A stretch of DNA of 64,000 bases from the NCBI GenBank assembly GCA_010015655.1, contig ML976690.1, forward strand, positions 243,503 through 307,502, written 5' to 3'. The notes beneath the pieces are model-generated. The model was not told the DNA's origin. It searched no databases and saw nothing but the letters and a program-made list of their open reading frames with translations. Origin of the DNA: Bimuria novae-zelandiae CBS 107.79 (Eukaryota; Ascomycota; Dothideomycetes; Pleosporales; Didymosphaeriaceae). The position numbers and the translations under genes were made by a program. Shown here piece by piece: positions 13,065 through 23,991 of the stretch; the first letter of the stretch is position 1, and the number at the start of each line of letters is the position of its first letter.

Positions 13065-14720
13065 GGGGAGCTCCGGTGGCACGACGATGGAAGCTGCGAA
13101 CTCGCAGGTGCGGGAGCGTCCGTGTTAGCACTTGAATAGATGGGGCTGCCCTCCAAGCATCTGCACCTTGGGGGTTTGGGTGGTGTTCCTGGGGGCGGCG
13201 CGAGTGACCTCAGAACGGCAGCGTGCATGCATGCATGGGCTTGGGACAGTCCTCTGCACTTGAGACGGAGTCGGTATGACAAGGCACTCGGGCAGACAGA
13301 CAAACAAAGACACGCACTGATGCGGCGCGGAGAACAATTGAGCACTGGGACTTGCTGGCAGCTGCAGGGCAAGGTGCCTATGCGGCGGCTTGCAGCGTAC
13401 TTGAGCGAAGTCTGATCGGTGGTCAGGGCCCTTGTGCGTGCGCTGCGGGCGGCGGCGGGTTGCAGTAGCGGGAGAGGGGCCATGGTGCTGTTTGTTTCGA
13501 GCCCGAGCGACCCTGTCAACTCGGCGTGCAAGCAGCGCGGCCTGTGCTCGCCATCCTGGTCAAGCGACACCGCAACGCGAGGGCTAGCGCGCTCGGGGAT
13601 GCGCCCCTAGAGCAGCGACAGATGCGCCTAGCATGTGGGCCGTCGAAGCGGCCGCTCAAGCCCTCCTGGCCCCGGCGCGCCCCCAAGCCTGACGCCCTCC
13701 GCGCACGCGCAGCGGCGGCAAATGGGATGTGAAGGCGGTCTGCGAGCAGAATCACCCTCTGCTCCACGCAAATCGGGGGCAGCGCGATGCCACCGGCTAA
13801 TCTGACGCTGCCGAATCCGGTCCCTCCCAGAGTGTGCCATATTGGCTCTCCCAGCTCGGCGCCTTGTGCCCCAGCAGCCCGTCATGCTGCCCGTTGCCGT
13901 GAGAGGTGGCGTACGACTGTGGACGACCAGGCTCCAGCGCTGCTCAGGTACGCGAGGCCATGATTGCCACGGCCCGAGCGACTGTCAATCAGCGGCGTCG
14001 CATAAAGGAGATGCCGCCTTGAGCAATCCACGTCTCGATGCGCTCGAAGGGCTGAAACGTTTCCTGCCCATCGACGAGAGCCACCAGTGACGCTTTGGGT
14101 TTGACCCCAGAGCCACTCACACTCGCGAGCGATAATCATTAGCGCCCGACTGTCCAGCACGGCTTCTGAGTCGCCAGAATGCTCTGCACCCCTGCTGCTT
14201 TTCTCCGAGTCGTCCTCTTGCTGGAATCATCAGGCCAATCGAACAGTCCAGGCACTGAGAATAAGGCTAGAAAACGATCATCGTATTGCTGAATTTCCGA
14301 AATCACAACATTGGAAAACAAATGCTAACACGTTACTCACGAGCCTCCTCAGCATCAATGGCACTCTCTGTCTTGACTAGTTCCGCGTCGTGATTTGTCG
14401 TACTGCCCCATCCCCCGGCGAATTAGCGGGTGCAATCGCTGTGTAAGCTGCCTTGGTCGATAAAGCGCCCGTGTGGATACCGTATTATGCCTCTAGTACT
14501 GCGCCTCGGCCAAATCAGCTCTTGAAATTGGCCTCGTCCTCATCCTATGGGAGCATGTACCTGCGATGTGGCATTGAAACATCTAAGCCATTCTCCGTAC
14601 GTCTCGCTCCACTCGCATGCTGTCGCTGTGAAAGGCAAATCAAATGCCGTCAGGATTCAAGATCCATATGCTTATCGCTTGATGATCGTGACTGGTCAAA
14701 TGGTGAGTTAAAATGATCCA
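13065..14720. other. Intergenic, no gene recognised
   Basis: GC-rich 5' flank of the HTH gene followed by mixed sequence. ORFs up to about 170 codons occur on both strands in the GC-rich part but overlap heavily and show no domain. The last few hundred bases are the likely 3' region of the Rbg1 gene. Confidence 0.45.
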
Positions 14721-16046
14721 TTACTTGGACGGATCGAACGTACTGATATCTTCATCGGCGAGCTCGTGAGACAACCCAACACGTTGAGGCTGATGCTTGA
14801 CAGACTTGCCGTACACTATGGCCTGTTTGAATTGTTCGACGATGGTCTTGTGGATAGAGTTGCACTGCATGCTCCGTTAGCGAATCCGACCAACCGCCGC
14901 CGTAGAATGACCACGTACAAAGTCCTCGACTGTGCAAGCCGTCGAACGAAGCACGACCGGTGCAGAATAGTCGGGCATCTTGCCCTTCGGCTTCGTATAC
15001 ACACGGACCAGATTGAGCTTCTCCCACATCTGTTCCAATAGCTCGTCAATGTTCCAGCCATGTTCCGAGCTGATGGGGCAAGCATTTGGGATCCGGTATA
15101 GCAGATCCAGCTCCTCAATGGAGATGGCATCAATCTTGTTCAGCGCGTAGATAACAGGGATATAGCTTCGACTCTTCGCTTCGATGACATCGATCAAATC
15201 ATCGACAGTCGCGTCGCATCGGATCGCGACATCAGCATTGGCCATGCGATATTCAGCCAAAACAGCCTTAATCTCGTCATGGTCGATATGCGATAGCGGA
15301 ACGGTGGATGTGATATTGATGCCGCCCTTGTCCTTCTTCTTCAGAACGATGTTGGGTGGGCTCTTGTTGATTCGAATACCAAAGCCTTCCAGTTCGTTTT
15401 CAATAACGCGCTTATCCGTAAGCGGCTTGTTTACATCCAAGACGATGAAGATCAAATGGCAAGTCTTTGCAACAGCAATGACCTGCCTACCGCGACCCTT
15501 TCCGTCTTTGGCACCCTGGATGATACCGGGCAGATCGAGAATCTGAATTTTGGCGCCATTGTAGACGACTTGCCCAGGGACTGTCGTCAGGGTCGTGAAC
15601 TCATATGCGGCAGCTTCGGAATGCTGGCCTGTCAATCGGCTCATAAGCGTACTCTTGCCCACTGACGGAAAACCAATGAAACCGACACTGGCAACACCGG
15701 TTCTAGCAACATCGAAACCAACGCCGGCACCACCACCGCCACTTGAAGACGGGGTGAGCAGCTCCTTCTTTAGCTTAGCAAGCTTTGCCTTGAGCTGACC
15801 TGCAGGATATGAGACTGCGTAGCACGCGATCGGGGGTTGCGGGAGCGGTACCGAGATGGAAGGACGTGGCTTTGTTTTTCTGCGTCTTGGCCATCTAATA
15901 TACGGCGTAAGCAGTCGCGGGCGGACGCATATGGGGCATGTCTTACTTCCTCCTCAATTTGTTTGATCTGCCCCGCAACACATATTAGCTGCTCCGCTGC
16001 TCACTTTCCCCTGCAGGGGACTCACCTTGTCCACCGTAGTAGCCAT
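14721..16046 (-). CDS. rbg1: Rbg1/DRG1-family GTPase
   Basis: Developmentally regulated GTP-binding protein of the OBG/DRG class. In yeast, Rbg1 binds Tma46 and associates with translating ribosomes in the cytosol. Five exons: 16046-16026, 15967-15947, 15894-15852, 15799-14919 and 14864-14721, with introns of 58, 52, 52 and 54 nt, giving 369 residues, the usual length of yeast Rbg1. G1 is GFPSVGKS (about 71-78), G3 DLPG (about 117-120), G4 NKID (about 249-252), followed by a C-terminal TGS region ending with [11 protein letters not shown]. The N-terminus MATTVDKIKQIEEEMAKTQ is assembled from two 21-nt exons plus exon 3 and matches the family closely. It is transcribed divergently from cysteine dioxygenase. 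Confidence 0.95.
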
Positions 16047-16437
16047 CTTGTCGGTTTATTATGTAGCAAAAGTAAAGGTGCAGAATATAGAGGGTGCGGA
16101 GTGTTGTTGCGCCGTAACCAAAAATTGTGAAGTTGAGGCTGCGACAATGACGAGGGGCGATGGCGTCGGAGGAAGGTTTCGCCGGACTGTTTGCTCTAGC
16201 CGCATTCAGACGCCGACACACCGTTTGATCGCCGACCCACCGTGTTACAACACGCCGAACACGCCGGACCACCTACAGACCTATTCCTTACATAACGCAG
16301 TCGGTGAACATCGTGTCTCGTGGACCCACTATGAACGTGTCCAGCAACCATCCGGTTTCCTTCTCCATTTGCCATCTGCATAGTTAGACGTCGTTATTGC
16401 CTCCCGGGCCCCATTCGTTGCCAGCGCTACAGATACC
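16047..16437. promoter_or_regulatory. Shared divergent promoter region, rbg1/cdo
   Basis: The 391 bp between the start codons of Rbg1 (-) and cysteine dioxygenase (+) must contain both promoters and both 5' leaders. No clear TATA box or known operator was recognised; short CCGA/CACGCCG-type repeats occur around 16,210-16,270. Confidence 0.5.
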
Positions 16438-17327
16438 ATGGATGTCGAATCCGTTACACCGGAATATCACGAGAATGCCTTTGAAGTACTTGTCCAGCAG
16501 CTCAGCCAAAAACTTGGGCCTTGTTCGGGCATTGATTCAGAAGATGTTAATGCAGAAGAGCTCGAACGATTGATGACAGAGTATGTGTCGGAGCAGGCAC
16601 ATTGGGAAAAGTATTTCTTCCCGAGCCCCCACCATGCGTACACAAGAAATCTGGTTGACAAGGGCAACGGCAAGAGCAATCTGGTGAGTGAGCGACTCGA
16701 TTACCCACGAGCTACTCCATCCGGGGTGGACCCTGCAATAGTCCACGGGCATGGCATCTTCATCGGTGGCCTGTGGCTCTTAAAACATCACTCTGACGGC
16801 TCCAGCTCATCCTCGTCTGGTCACCCAACAAATCAAGTCCAGTGCATGAGTAAGTACATCGGCGGTGTGATCAGGTGGAAAGAGCGCGGTGTCAAATCCG
16901 GATTTCCCTTCGTGTAACAGCACGCAGGCCAACAGGACACAAAGGTTTCGCTTTCTGATTTGCTGACTTACCGCGAAGTCATGCCAACGCTCACTGTATA
17001 ATGAAAATCCTGAAAGGTTTCCTGGTGGAGACACGGTACGCCTGGCCTACAGTACAGCTCAATCAAGGCATCGAGGACCATCCACTCGAAGTCATCTCTC
17101 AAAAGACGTACAACGAAAACGAGGTGACCTACATGTCGGATAAGTTGGGTCTACATCGAATCTCCAATCCGGATCCCAAAGACTATGCTGTTTCCCTGCA
17201 TCTGTACACGCCGCCCAACGCCGCCGTCTACGGTTGCAATATCTTCGACGAGCAGACCGGCCAGTCAAGGCACGTGGCAAAGTGCACTGTATACTCAGAG
17301 TACGGGAGGAAGGAGCCGCGACTTTGA
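16438..17327 (+). CDS. cdo1: Cysteine dioxygenase
   Basis: Non-haem iron enzyme that oxidises L-cysteine to cysteine sulfinate with O2, controlling cysteine level and sulfur flow to taurine or sulfate. Exons 16438-16683, 16806-16849 and 16979-17327 join to 212 residues, a normal length. Motifs: LGPCSGID and AYTRNLVD in exon 1, [15 protein letters not shown] across exon 2, and [13 protein letters not shown] at the start of exon 3. The iron ligands are expected at His96, His98 (the HDH pair) and His171 (SLHLYTPP). Cys103 sits where mammalian enzymes have the cysteine of the Cys-Tyr cofactor. The HDH motif is split by intron 2, so correct splicing is needed for activity. Introns are 122 and 129 nt, long for this window. 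Confidence 0.93.
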
Positions 17328-17990
17328 ACGCTTGCAATGGTAGGCTGCATGAGCAGTTAGGTTTTATCACTACTGAGGTTTGTGCCGGCGCTGTAACGTA
17401 TGTCTTGGGTTAACACAGCTCATAGTCTCTACGTGGCATTGCATCATGCATTGCATTTTTACCCTTAATCACCCAGAATTACAGTAATGAAGCCAGTTTT
17501 TCCTTAACTTTAGTCTTTTCGCAGCCGTGTTGTTTACAAAGCACCTTGAATACACCACTTTCTTGCCTCCCAGCGTTCTCTTTGTTTGGTATTCCGGTTT
17601 GGCACCGTGTGGAAGACGCGACGTCGAGGTGGAAGTGATTGAGCGTATGAGGCTGCTGTCGAGATTCTTTGTTGAAGGAATGGCCCTAACATCCAGATCA
17701 TGGATCATTGCTTGCGGGTGATGGTGGACAAGCACGGGCAGCTTTGTTTGCCAAGCCTCACTCTCTGATCTTCACGTGCCCCATAATCACCAGCCTGCAC
17801 TCCCAACACCTTCCCGACCGCACTGGCCCTCTGAGCATGCTTCTATCTGTCACAGGTATATATTACCCACCCCCATAGCGCGTCTTCTTTCCACCACACT
17901 TCTCTCTATACCCAGCCACTCAACACGCGGGTACGTCAACACGCGAGCACATCAAAACTCTGCCTACACTAGCAACCGACTGTAATCACT
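17328..17990. other. Intergenic between cdo and hypothetical gene
   Basis: 3' flank of cysteine dioxygenase, then promoter and leader of the next gene. From about 17,770 the + strand is C/T- and CA-rich, typical of a fungal 5' leader. No additional gene seen. Confidence 0.5.
17857..17865 (+). promoter_or_regulatory. TATA-like box
   Basis: TATATATTA about 130 bp upstream of the ATG at 17991, followed by a pyrimidine-rich leader. Position and context suit a core promoter; not otherwise tested. Confidence 0.4.
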
Positions 17991-19576
17991 ATGGCCGACA
18001 CTGAGTCCAAGCACGCTCCCTCTAACGGTGGCAAAGGTCATTCGATTAAGCTATCGTCAGATATGACGCCGCAACCAATGGCCACGGCCTGCCATCACAT
18101 CGTGAAGGTGTGGTGGCCCCAAGCTTGCCGCAGCTCTCGGTCCCAAGCCATAATCGACACCGGCATGTTCCAAGAGGATTGGTACGATGAGAACGGCCTT
18201 CTTGACATGCAGAACCCGGCTTTTTGGAAGATCGTGAACGGACTTGTAAACACTTCGCAAGCTCATGCTTGATCAGGTATAGGGACATGAGCTGACCACA
18301 GCAGGGCACCCTCTACGACAAAGCTCACGTCTACTGCGAGAAGGACAAGGTGGACATGAAGACGTTCCGCATCCGCTGGTCTCTTCTCCGCGAAGAAGAG
18401 GGCATGGTCTACTTGGCTGCCATTAGCAAGAAGAGCGACGGCGGTACGGCGAAGGGCTTCCGTATCAAGGGGCCAATATCCGACTGGCTTGACTTCAAAG
18501 CGGAGATGGATGTGCTGCGAGCTCGTCGTGGCGCCGCCGGTAGTTCGTAAGTTCTTTCATTGCATCTAGCTTTTGAAAAGCATCCACTGACAGTCACCTA
18601 CAGAACCGGCACTGAGCAGACGGCCATCACTCCTCAGACCTTCACCGCCGGTGCTGCTACCATCGTGCAAAACGCGGCCTTCCGACCAACTATGGACGTC
18701 GCGGCGGTCTTGAACCCTGAGCCCGCACTACCGTCGTTGGAAGCTGGCGAGGACACTTCTGTGTACCCAGAGTCACACTACGGCACCACGCCCGATGTCG
18801 AACAAAACAAGGCCACTAGCCCTGTCAACGCGGCGCCGGAGCAAGAGAAGTCCCTCGCAGAGAACCTGGCTGAAGCCCTTGTCGAAGACGAAGAGGCTGT
18901 CATCTCAAAGTCCGCGTCGGGCTCTAAGAAGGTCTCCAAATGGATCGCCGACCAAGCCCACGATGCTCAAGACCCGTTCGTTGGCCTTACCGAACCCGAG
19001 CAGCACGATGGCCCGTCTACCAATACTCCCATCATACGTCGTGTCACGATGGACGACATTGCGCGCGGCGACCTCGAAGAGCATAAGCCGCATGTCAGCC
19101 TTCGCCTGGCCACTGCTCCTTCTTTCGGCTTTTCCTGGAATACGCCTGGTCCACATCCGTCTCCCACGGTCTATGAAATGGGCGTCTCTATGAGCGGCAA
19201 AGATCTGCCCGTCGACCAGGAGATAGATGCCATTATACTCCCTGCGCCAGCCCTCTGCGCTGAGCACGCCGACACCGACGATGCCCGCACCGTCTTCCCC
19301 ACCGATGATGCTCACCCTGACAAATACACCGACACCTCTTCCACTACCTCCGACATGGCCTTCTACCCTACCAAGGTGCCCGGCACGGACGTTCTGCCTG
19401 CCCAGGAGGTCGAGGAGTTCGACGAGTGGATCTTAGTCGGCGAGGGCGATGACGCCGACGACGAGTATCTCAAGTATGCCTCTCCGCACGCGTACAAGTA
19501 CACGAAGAAGGATGGCGTGCCGGTGAAGCAGACGGGTTGGCTTCCGGGCTGGTTCTCGACTGCTAAGGTGGTTTAG
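17991..19576 (+). CDS. Conserved-looking hypothetical protein (489 aa)
   Basis: I do not recognise a named domain. Exons 17991-18245, 18305-18546 and 18604-19576 join in frame (introns of 59 and 57 nt) to 489 residues. The N-terminal 170 or so residues look folded (MFQEDWYDENGLLDMQNPAFW, then TLYDKAHVYCEKDKVDMKTF and a FRIKGPISDWLDFKAEMDVL helix). The rest is acidic, low in cysteine and rich in Ala/Pro/Thr/Asp, hence probably disordered, ending with an acidic EEFDEWILVGEGDDADDEY patch and a basic-aromatic tail (GWLPGWFSTAKVV). The tail could be a membrane- or partner-binding motif (inference). No signal peptide is evident. The region between residues about 38 and 55 is less conserved in style and its exon model is less sure. 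Confidence 0.75.
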
Positions 19577-20051
19577 GCTGGAGTTTTTGGCGGAGGTGAT
19601 GCGGTATGATATGGCGCGCGCGTAGAGCTGAAAGTTGGCCATTGTATTGCGCATCCTGGGGTAACACACGGGCTAATCAGTGTGATCTTTATGGAGGACT
19701 TTTAGCTTTACGCGAGAGTATAGGAATACAGGTATGATCATGACGTCGGTCTCATTTGGCGGGTGGGGAATGTTTCTGGCATCAATCTGGCACGGATTGC
19801 CGAATCTCATGGGTATCGCTCCACCGTATGGTTTTCGAAAGATGTTCAAGGCACGCCCGGTAGGCTTCATCAGAAGTTGGGGCGAGGAAATGATTTTCGG
19901 TATCAACATGGCATGGACCTCTGAGTATCACCAGGCTCCACGGTACGGTGTTCAAAATGTTCAAGGCATGCCCGGTATATGTAGATTTGCATATTTCATG
20001 GACATAGTAGGCAGCGCTACATTGATCAGATCCCTATGATCTCTCAATCGC
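19577..20051. other. Convergent 3' intergenic region with a diverged duplication
   Basis: Lies between two convergent stop codons. It contains an imperfect direct duplication with about 115 bp period: a segment ending GTTCAAGGCACGCCCGGTA near 19,862 is repeated ending GTTCAAGGCATGCCCGGTA near 19,977. Differences between copies include C/T transitions. No ORF of note. Confidence 0.5.
19778..19978. repeat. Two-copy imperfect direct repeat, about 115 bp period
   Basis: Copy 1 runs about 19,778-19,862 and copy 2 about 19,898-19,978. Shared blocks include GGCATCAATCTGGCACGGA versus GGTATCAACATGGCATGGA, a CTCCACSGTAYGGT-type block, and the GTTCAAGGCAYGCCCGGTA end. The origin is unknown. Confidence 0.6.
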
Positions 20052-21662
20052 TCAAGTCCGCCTTTTCTGCATCCCCACTTTCCTCTTCCCCGTAACGTCC
20101 CTGCCCTCTTCTATCTGCAGCAGCGCCTCCCTCTTTTTCTCTGTCACAGGCTTCAAAGCTTCCCTCACGACTCTGCCCTCGATGCTGACACCCTCTTCGG
20201 CATACTCGTTCATCTTGGAACCTACTCGCTCCTCGATCGCATGGATCAGATCAACATCTCGCTGTCCGATGAGCGTAACGCTGTGACCGACCCTACCCGC
20301 ACGAGCCGTACGACCGACACGGTGGATGTAGTCGTCAGGGTCACGCGGGACGTCAAAGTTGATGACGAGCGCGACCTCTGGAATATCGAGACCACGAGCT
20401 GCAACATCGGTGGCAACGAGGATCCTGGAGGCTTGGGCGCGAAAACGGCCGAGGTTGCTGACGCGCTCTGATTGTTTGAGTCCAGAGTGCAGAGCTGTGA
20501 CGCGGTGCTCGAGGAGTCGGAGCATGTGCTCCAGTACTGTGGCAGTCTGTGTCCGGTTGCAGAATATGATGACGGACTTCTTCAGATTCTCTGTCTAGAC
20601 GTCAGCACAATCGCCATATATAAGTTCAACGTTGGGAAATCACCTGGAGTCAGCAGAAGCACGTGAAGATAGCACTCCTTGTGCGTCACCGGGGTCATGA
20701 TGTAAAGCTGCTGAAGCTTCGGCGGAATCGCCAACGTCTCGGTATCTACCTCGCACACGTAGATAGGCGGCTTCCCCGCAGAACGAGGTCTCTCTTTCAA
20801 TGCCATAACTTCCGGTGTCACTGTAGCGGTGAAGAGCAGGGTCTGTCTTCGGTCCGAGGGCGGCAGCACTGACAGACACGTTTCCAGATCTGGCAACATC
20901 GATCCTTTACCAGGCGCGAGAAGGCGATCTGCTTCGTCAAAGACGACGAAGCGGACTCTCCTCAAGCCGCAGATTGTATCCTCTCCAGAGTTGTTGATGT
21001 GCTCCGCAAGACGCCCCGGGGTCGCAATGACGACATGAGGGCGAGCAGCAAGCTCGAGCGCTTGCTTTTGCTGATCTGCGCCACCGGTAATCAGGACGAC
21101 CTTGACAGATTGACGTGCACCAATCGCTTTAACTTGTTCGTAAATTTGAATGGCAAGCTCTCTGGTGGGTCTGCAATTCTGTCAGCATAATACGCCTAGC
21201 GAGTTACTCGACGCGGTGCGGTCCGTACGTTATCATCACGGCGAAGATGCCGCACGGATCCTCGGACCATTTCTGCAAAATCGGCACAGAGAAAGCGACA
21301 GTTTTACCTGTGCCCGTACGAGATCCACCAATACAGTCTCTCCCCTTCAAAATTTCCGGAATGCAAGCTTTTTGAATGCCGGTAGGTCTCTTGATTTCCA
21401 TAGACGCGAGCGACGCGATCAACCAGGGCGAAACGTTGAGCGAAGCAAAGCTGACCTTCTCCGAGACTCCTGACGATTCCCGGCCTGCTTTGGATCCATT
21501 TTGCACACGTGATGATGGGGCAGATTGCTTTACTTTGATCCGCGAAGTAGTGGCGAGTGGCGGCTGTGAGGTTTCGGCGGGTGAGAGTCTCCTTCTCTTC
21601 CTTGACCCATTCTGGTCGAGCAAGTCCTCATCGCTGGAGGAATAGGATGACACCGAGGCCAT
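20052..21662 (-). CDS. dbp8: ATP-dependent RNA helicase Dbp8
   Basis: Nucleolar DEAD-box helicase needed for 40S ribosomal subunit maturation (known for yeast Dbp8). Exons 21662-21229, 21170-20644 and 20590-20052, introns 58 and 53 nt, 499 residues. Visible motifs: Q-motif region [13 protein letters not shown], motif [10 protein letters not shown] (about 113-121), [14 protein letters not shown] (DEAD box), the FTAT variant of the SAT motif seen in Dbp8 proteins, [26 protein letters not shown] and [11 protein letters not shown]. The N-terminal 70 residues are Ser-rich and charged, as is usual. The Dbp8 assignment over other DEAD-box members rests on the domain order, length and the C-terminal [13 protein letters not shown] tail. 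Confidence 0.92.
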
Positions 21663-21766
21663 TTTTTCTGTATTGCAACGTGTGATGAGTTACCCTAGGA
21701 TAGATAGTACAACAGCTAAACTCCGCTTGCTAAGATAGTTTTGTATAGCCAGCCTTGAGCTTAACG

Positions 21767-21816
21767 CGAGAGAGGCTCGTCGAAGGTTTCACGAGAGAGG
21801 CCCATTGAAGGTTTCG
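21767..21816. repeat. Short tandem repeat, 2 x 25 bp
   Basis: Two adjacent units starting CGAGAGAGG at 21767 and 21792, each ending GAAGGTTTC plus one or two bases, with a few differences in the middle. It lies just outside the left end of the transposon. Confidence 0.6.
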
Positions 21817-21862
21817 CGCCAGTTTTTTCTTGTAGGGGTGCGTTCACGCTAGGGCACCACTA

Positions 21863-21911
21863 CCCTGCCGAGACAGTCAGTGCGCCGCGACACTAACGCG
21901 CCACCCCAACA
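21863..21911 (+). repeat. Left terminal inverted repeat of pogo-type element
   Basis: Begins CCCTGCCGAGACAGTCAGTG and is GC-rich. Read against the reverse complement of 23941-23989 it matches over all 49 bases. It directly follows the TA target site. Confidence 0.95.
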
Positions 21912-21952
21912 GATGTAGCACCTCAACTTTGACGCGCCGCATCTCCACCAAT

Positions 21953-23870
21953 ATGGATCCGATTGAGGCTGCAATCATCGCTATCGACTCACGAGAACCT
22001 AGAGAAACTTTCTTATATAGAAAAATTGCAGAAGAATTTGGTGTTGTGCGGTCAACATTAACGCGCCGGCATAGACGCGCCATGCAGGCGCGTACACAGC
22101 TACTATAGACTCGCCAAAATCTTAACTAATAACAAGAATCTAAGATCCTATAGTATATATAGCGTTTTACTTAAAAAGGTCTACCCCTTACGCGTTAGAT
22201 AATCTAAAACTTTGTATTAATTATTGCTAAAAAGGATATCTTTATATAATAGGTTAATCGCTTTATTAGGCGCTACCCCGACTCCCTAATCTTGCGATGG
22301 ATGACTAGGCTAGATAGTAATTACTATAACGCTAATTTAGGCGCAAGATATAGGCTCTACTTTAAGCTTTTATATAAGAAAATTATAAAGTATGGCATAG
22401 AGCCTTAGCATACCTATAATATGGACGAAAAAGGCTTCCTACTCGGCATCACCGGCAGGTCAAAAAGGATCTTCGACAGGCCTATATATGAGAGTCGCCA
22501 AGTGAGGCAATCTATCTAGGATGGCAGTCGTGAGTGGATCTCGCTTATCGCATGTATATGCGCCGATGGATCTACTATTAATCCATTACTAATCTATCGA
22601 TCTAACGCTAAGACTCTATAATTAAGCTAGGTTAAGGAAATTAACGTTAATTCTTATAGAGTCTTTATTACCTTATCAACTTTTAGATGGTTAAACAACA
22701 AGATAAGGCTTTAATAGCTAAAATAGGTGTTTAATTGCTGTACTAAGGAAAAGGCTTAACAATAGTAGCGACTCCTAGTCCTTAATAGGCATGGATCTTA
22801 CGTTACTATAGATTTTATTAACTACTATAATTAGAAAAAGATCCTCCTTGCGATATTTCCCCCTTACGCCACTTATACGCTACAGCCTCTAGACGTCTGT
22901 GTGTTTAAGTCTCTTTCTATCGCCTACTCCGACGAGCTCTCCGCATACCTGTATAGGAGTTAGGGGCTATTAATAATTGCTAAAAGAGACTTCTTTACAC
23001 TATTTTAGAAGATCTAGATAACGTTAGTTACGCCATAATTAATTACTAAAGCTTTTAAATATATAGGTATCTCGCCGCTAGATCCTACACTAATTCTTAG
23101 TTAATTTAATAGAGATAAGTCTCTAGAATAAAAATTGCATAAAAGCTCTACTTTAGTACTTAGCGCGTCTAATTAGCGCAAAATTAATTAGCTTTTAAAG
23201 GTTGTTGTTAATACAGGGGGAGGTAATAAGGCCAAGAAGCTAAGTCGCACTATACACTTAATCTCTATATAGAAGTAGCTCTTAGAGCATAAGAATTAGG
23301 GGCTACGAGAAGCCCTCACAAACCAGAAATAGCGTTAAATAAAGGGCAGGACTCTACCTTTTAAGTAGCTAGATAAGTAGTATAGAGGATCTATTTTCTA
23401 GTTACCTGCCTGCGTACAGAGGGCGCGCGATTCTCTTAGCTAATAAAAGGCTAAAAAGCAACAACTATAACTCTAGAAAAGTAAGTAGAGAGAGATCTAG
23501 ATAGCAAATAGGCAGCTTAAAGCTTATTTACTATAAGAGAAGCGTGTTACGCGTATAGTAGCTAGAAATACGCGCGCTAAGGAGAAAGCTAATTAGGCTA
23601 CTAAGTAATGCCTTTATTAATAGGCTCACAAGACTTAATAATAATTTTAAAAATATCTTAAAATTGCTAAAAAGGGAAGCTAGAATGCTTTAAAAGCTAC
23701 TTATATAATTATAAAGAGGAAGAAGCCTACGCCAGCATCTATACGCGTTAATATAGTAATATCTACGCTATTAGCGCTAGCATCGCGCAGTAGCTAAATA
23801 ATTAGAATACTAAGTAGATATCTATAATTTAACTAGCTAGTAATCTTTTATAGCTCTATAAAATCTTAAC
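21953..23870 (+). pseudogene. Fot1/pogo transposase, inactivated by many stops
   Basis: Starts ATG GAT CCG (MDPIEAAIIAIDS), the typical N-terminus of fungal Fot1/pogo transposases, with a psq-type HTH (YRKIAEEFGVVRSTLTRRHR). The first stop, TAG at 22106-22108, comes after 51 codons. Further pieces in the same family order remain readable: YNMDEKGFLLGITGRSKRI (about 22,415-22,475, first catalytic Asp), REWISLIACICADGS (about 22,530), HGS-VTIDFI (about 22,790, where the Asp preceding HGS appears as Asn), and YTLQPLDVCVFKSLS (about 22,870-22,915). Stops are largely TAG/TAA where Gln or Trp is expected, as RIP produces. The element cannot encode a working transposase; it could move only in trans. 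Confidence 0.88.
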
Positions 23871-23940
23871 TCTAGAAAATTTCGCGATAAAAGCTTTTAT
23901 GTAAAACTCTACAGCCTCATGTTGCTGGCTGCGGTGCTGG

Positions 23941-23989
23941 TGTTGGGGTGGCGCGTTAGTGTCGCGGCGCACTGACTGTCTCGGCAGGG
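23941..23989 (-). repeat. Right terminal inverted repeat of pogo-type element
   Basis: Ends CTGACTGTCTCGGCAGGG immediately before the TA at 23990-23991. Perfect inverted copy of 21863-21911. Confidence 0.95.
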
Positions 23990-23991
23990 TA

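Larger units (their letters stand above)
21861..23991 (+). mobile_element. Fot1/pogo-type DNA transposon, RIP-degraded
   Basis: Complete Tc1/mariner-pogo class element of about 2.13 kb. It is bounded by a duplicated TA (21861-21862 and 23990-23991) and by 49-bp terminal inverted repeats that are identical. The interior carries a recognisable but destroyed transposase on the + strand. The core is AT-rich and packed with TA dinucleotides and stop codons, while CpG survives in many places; this fits RIP acting on CpA. The outer 100-200 bp at each end are clearly less mutated than the core. Confidence 0.93.

Noticed and set aside
18110..18145. Possible extra intron in exon 1 of the 489-residue hypothetical gene
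   Set aside because: The only GT-AG pair there would be about 26 nt, too short for a fungal intron, and reading through keeps the frame.
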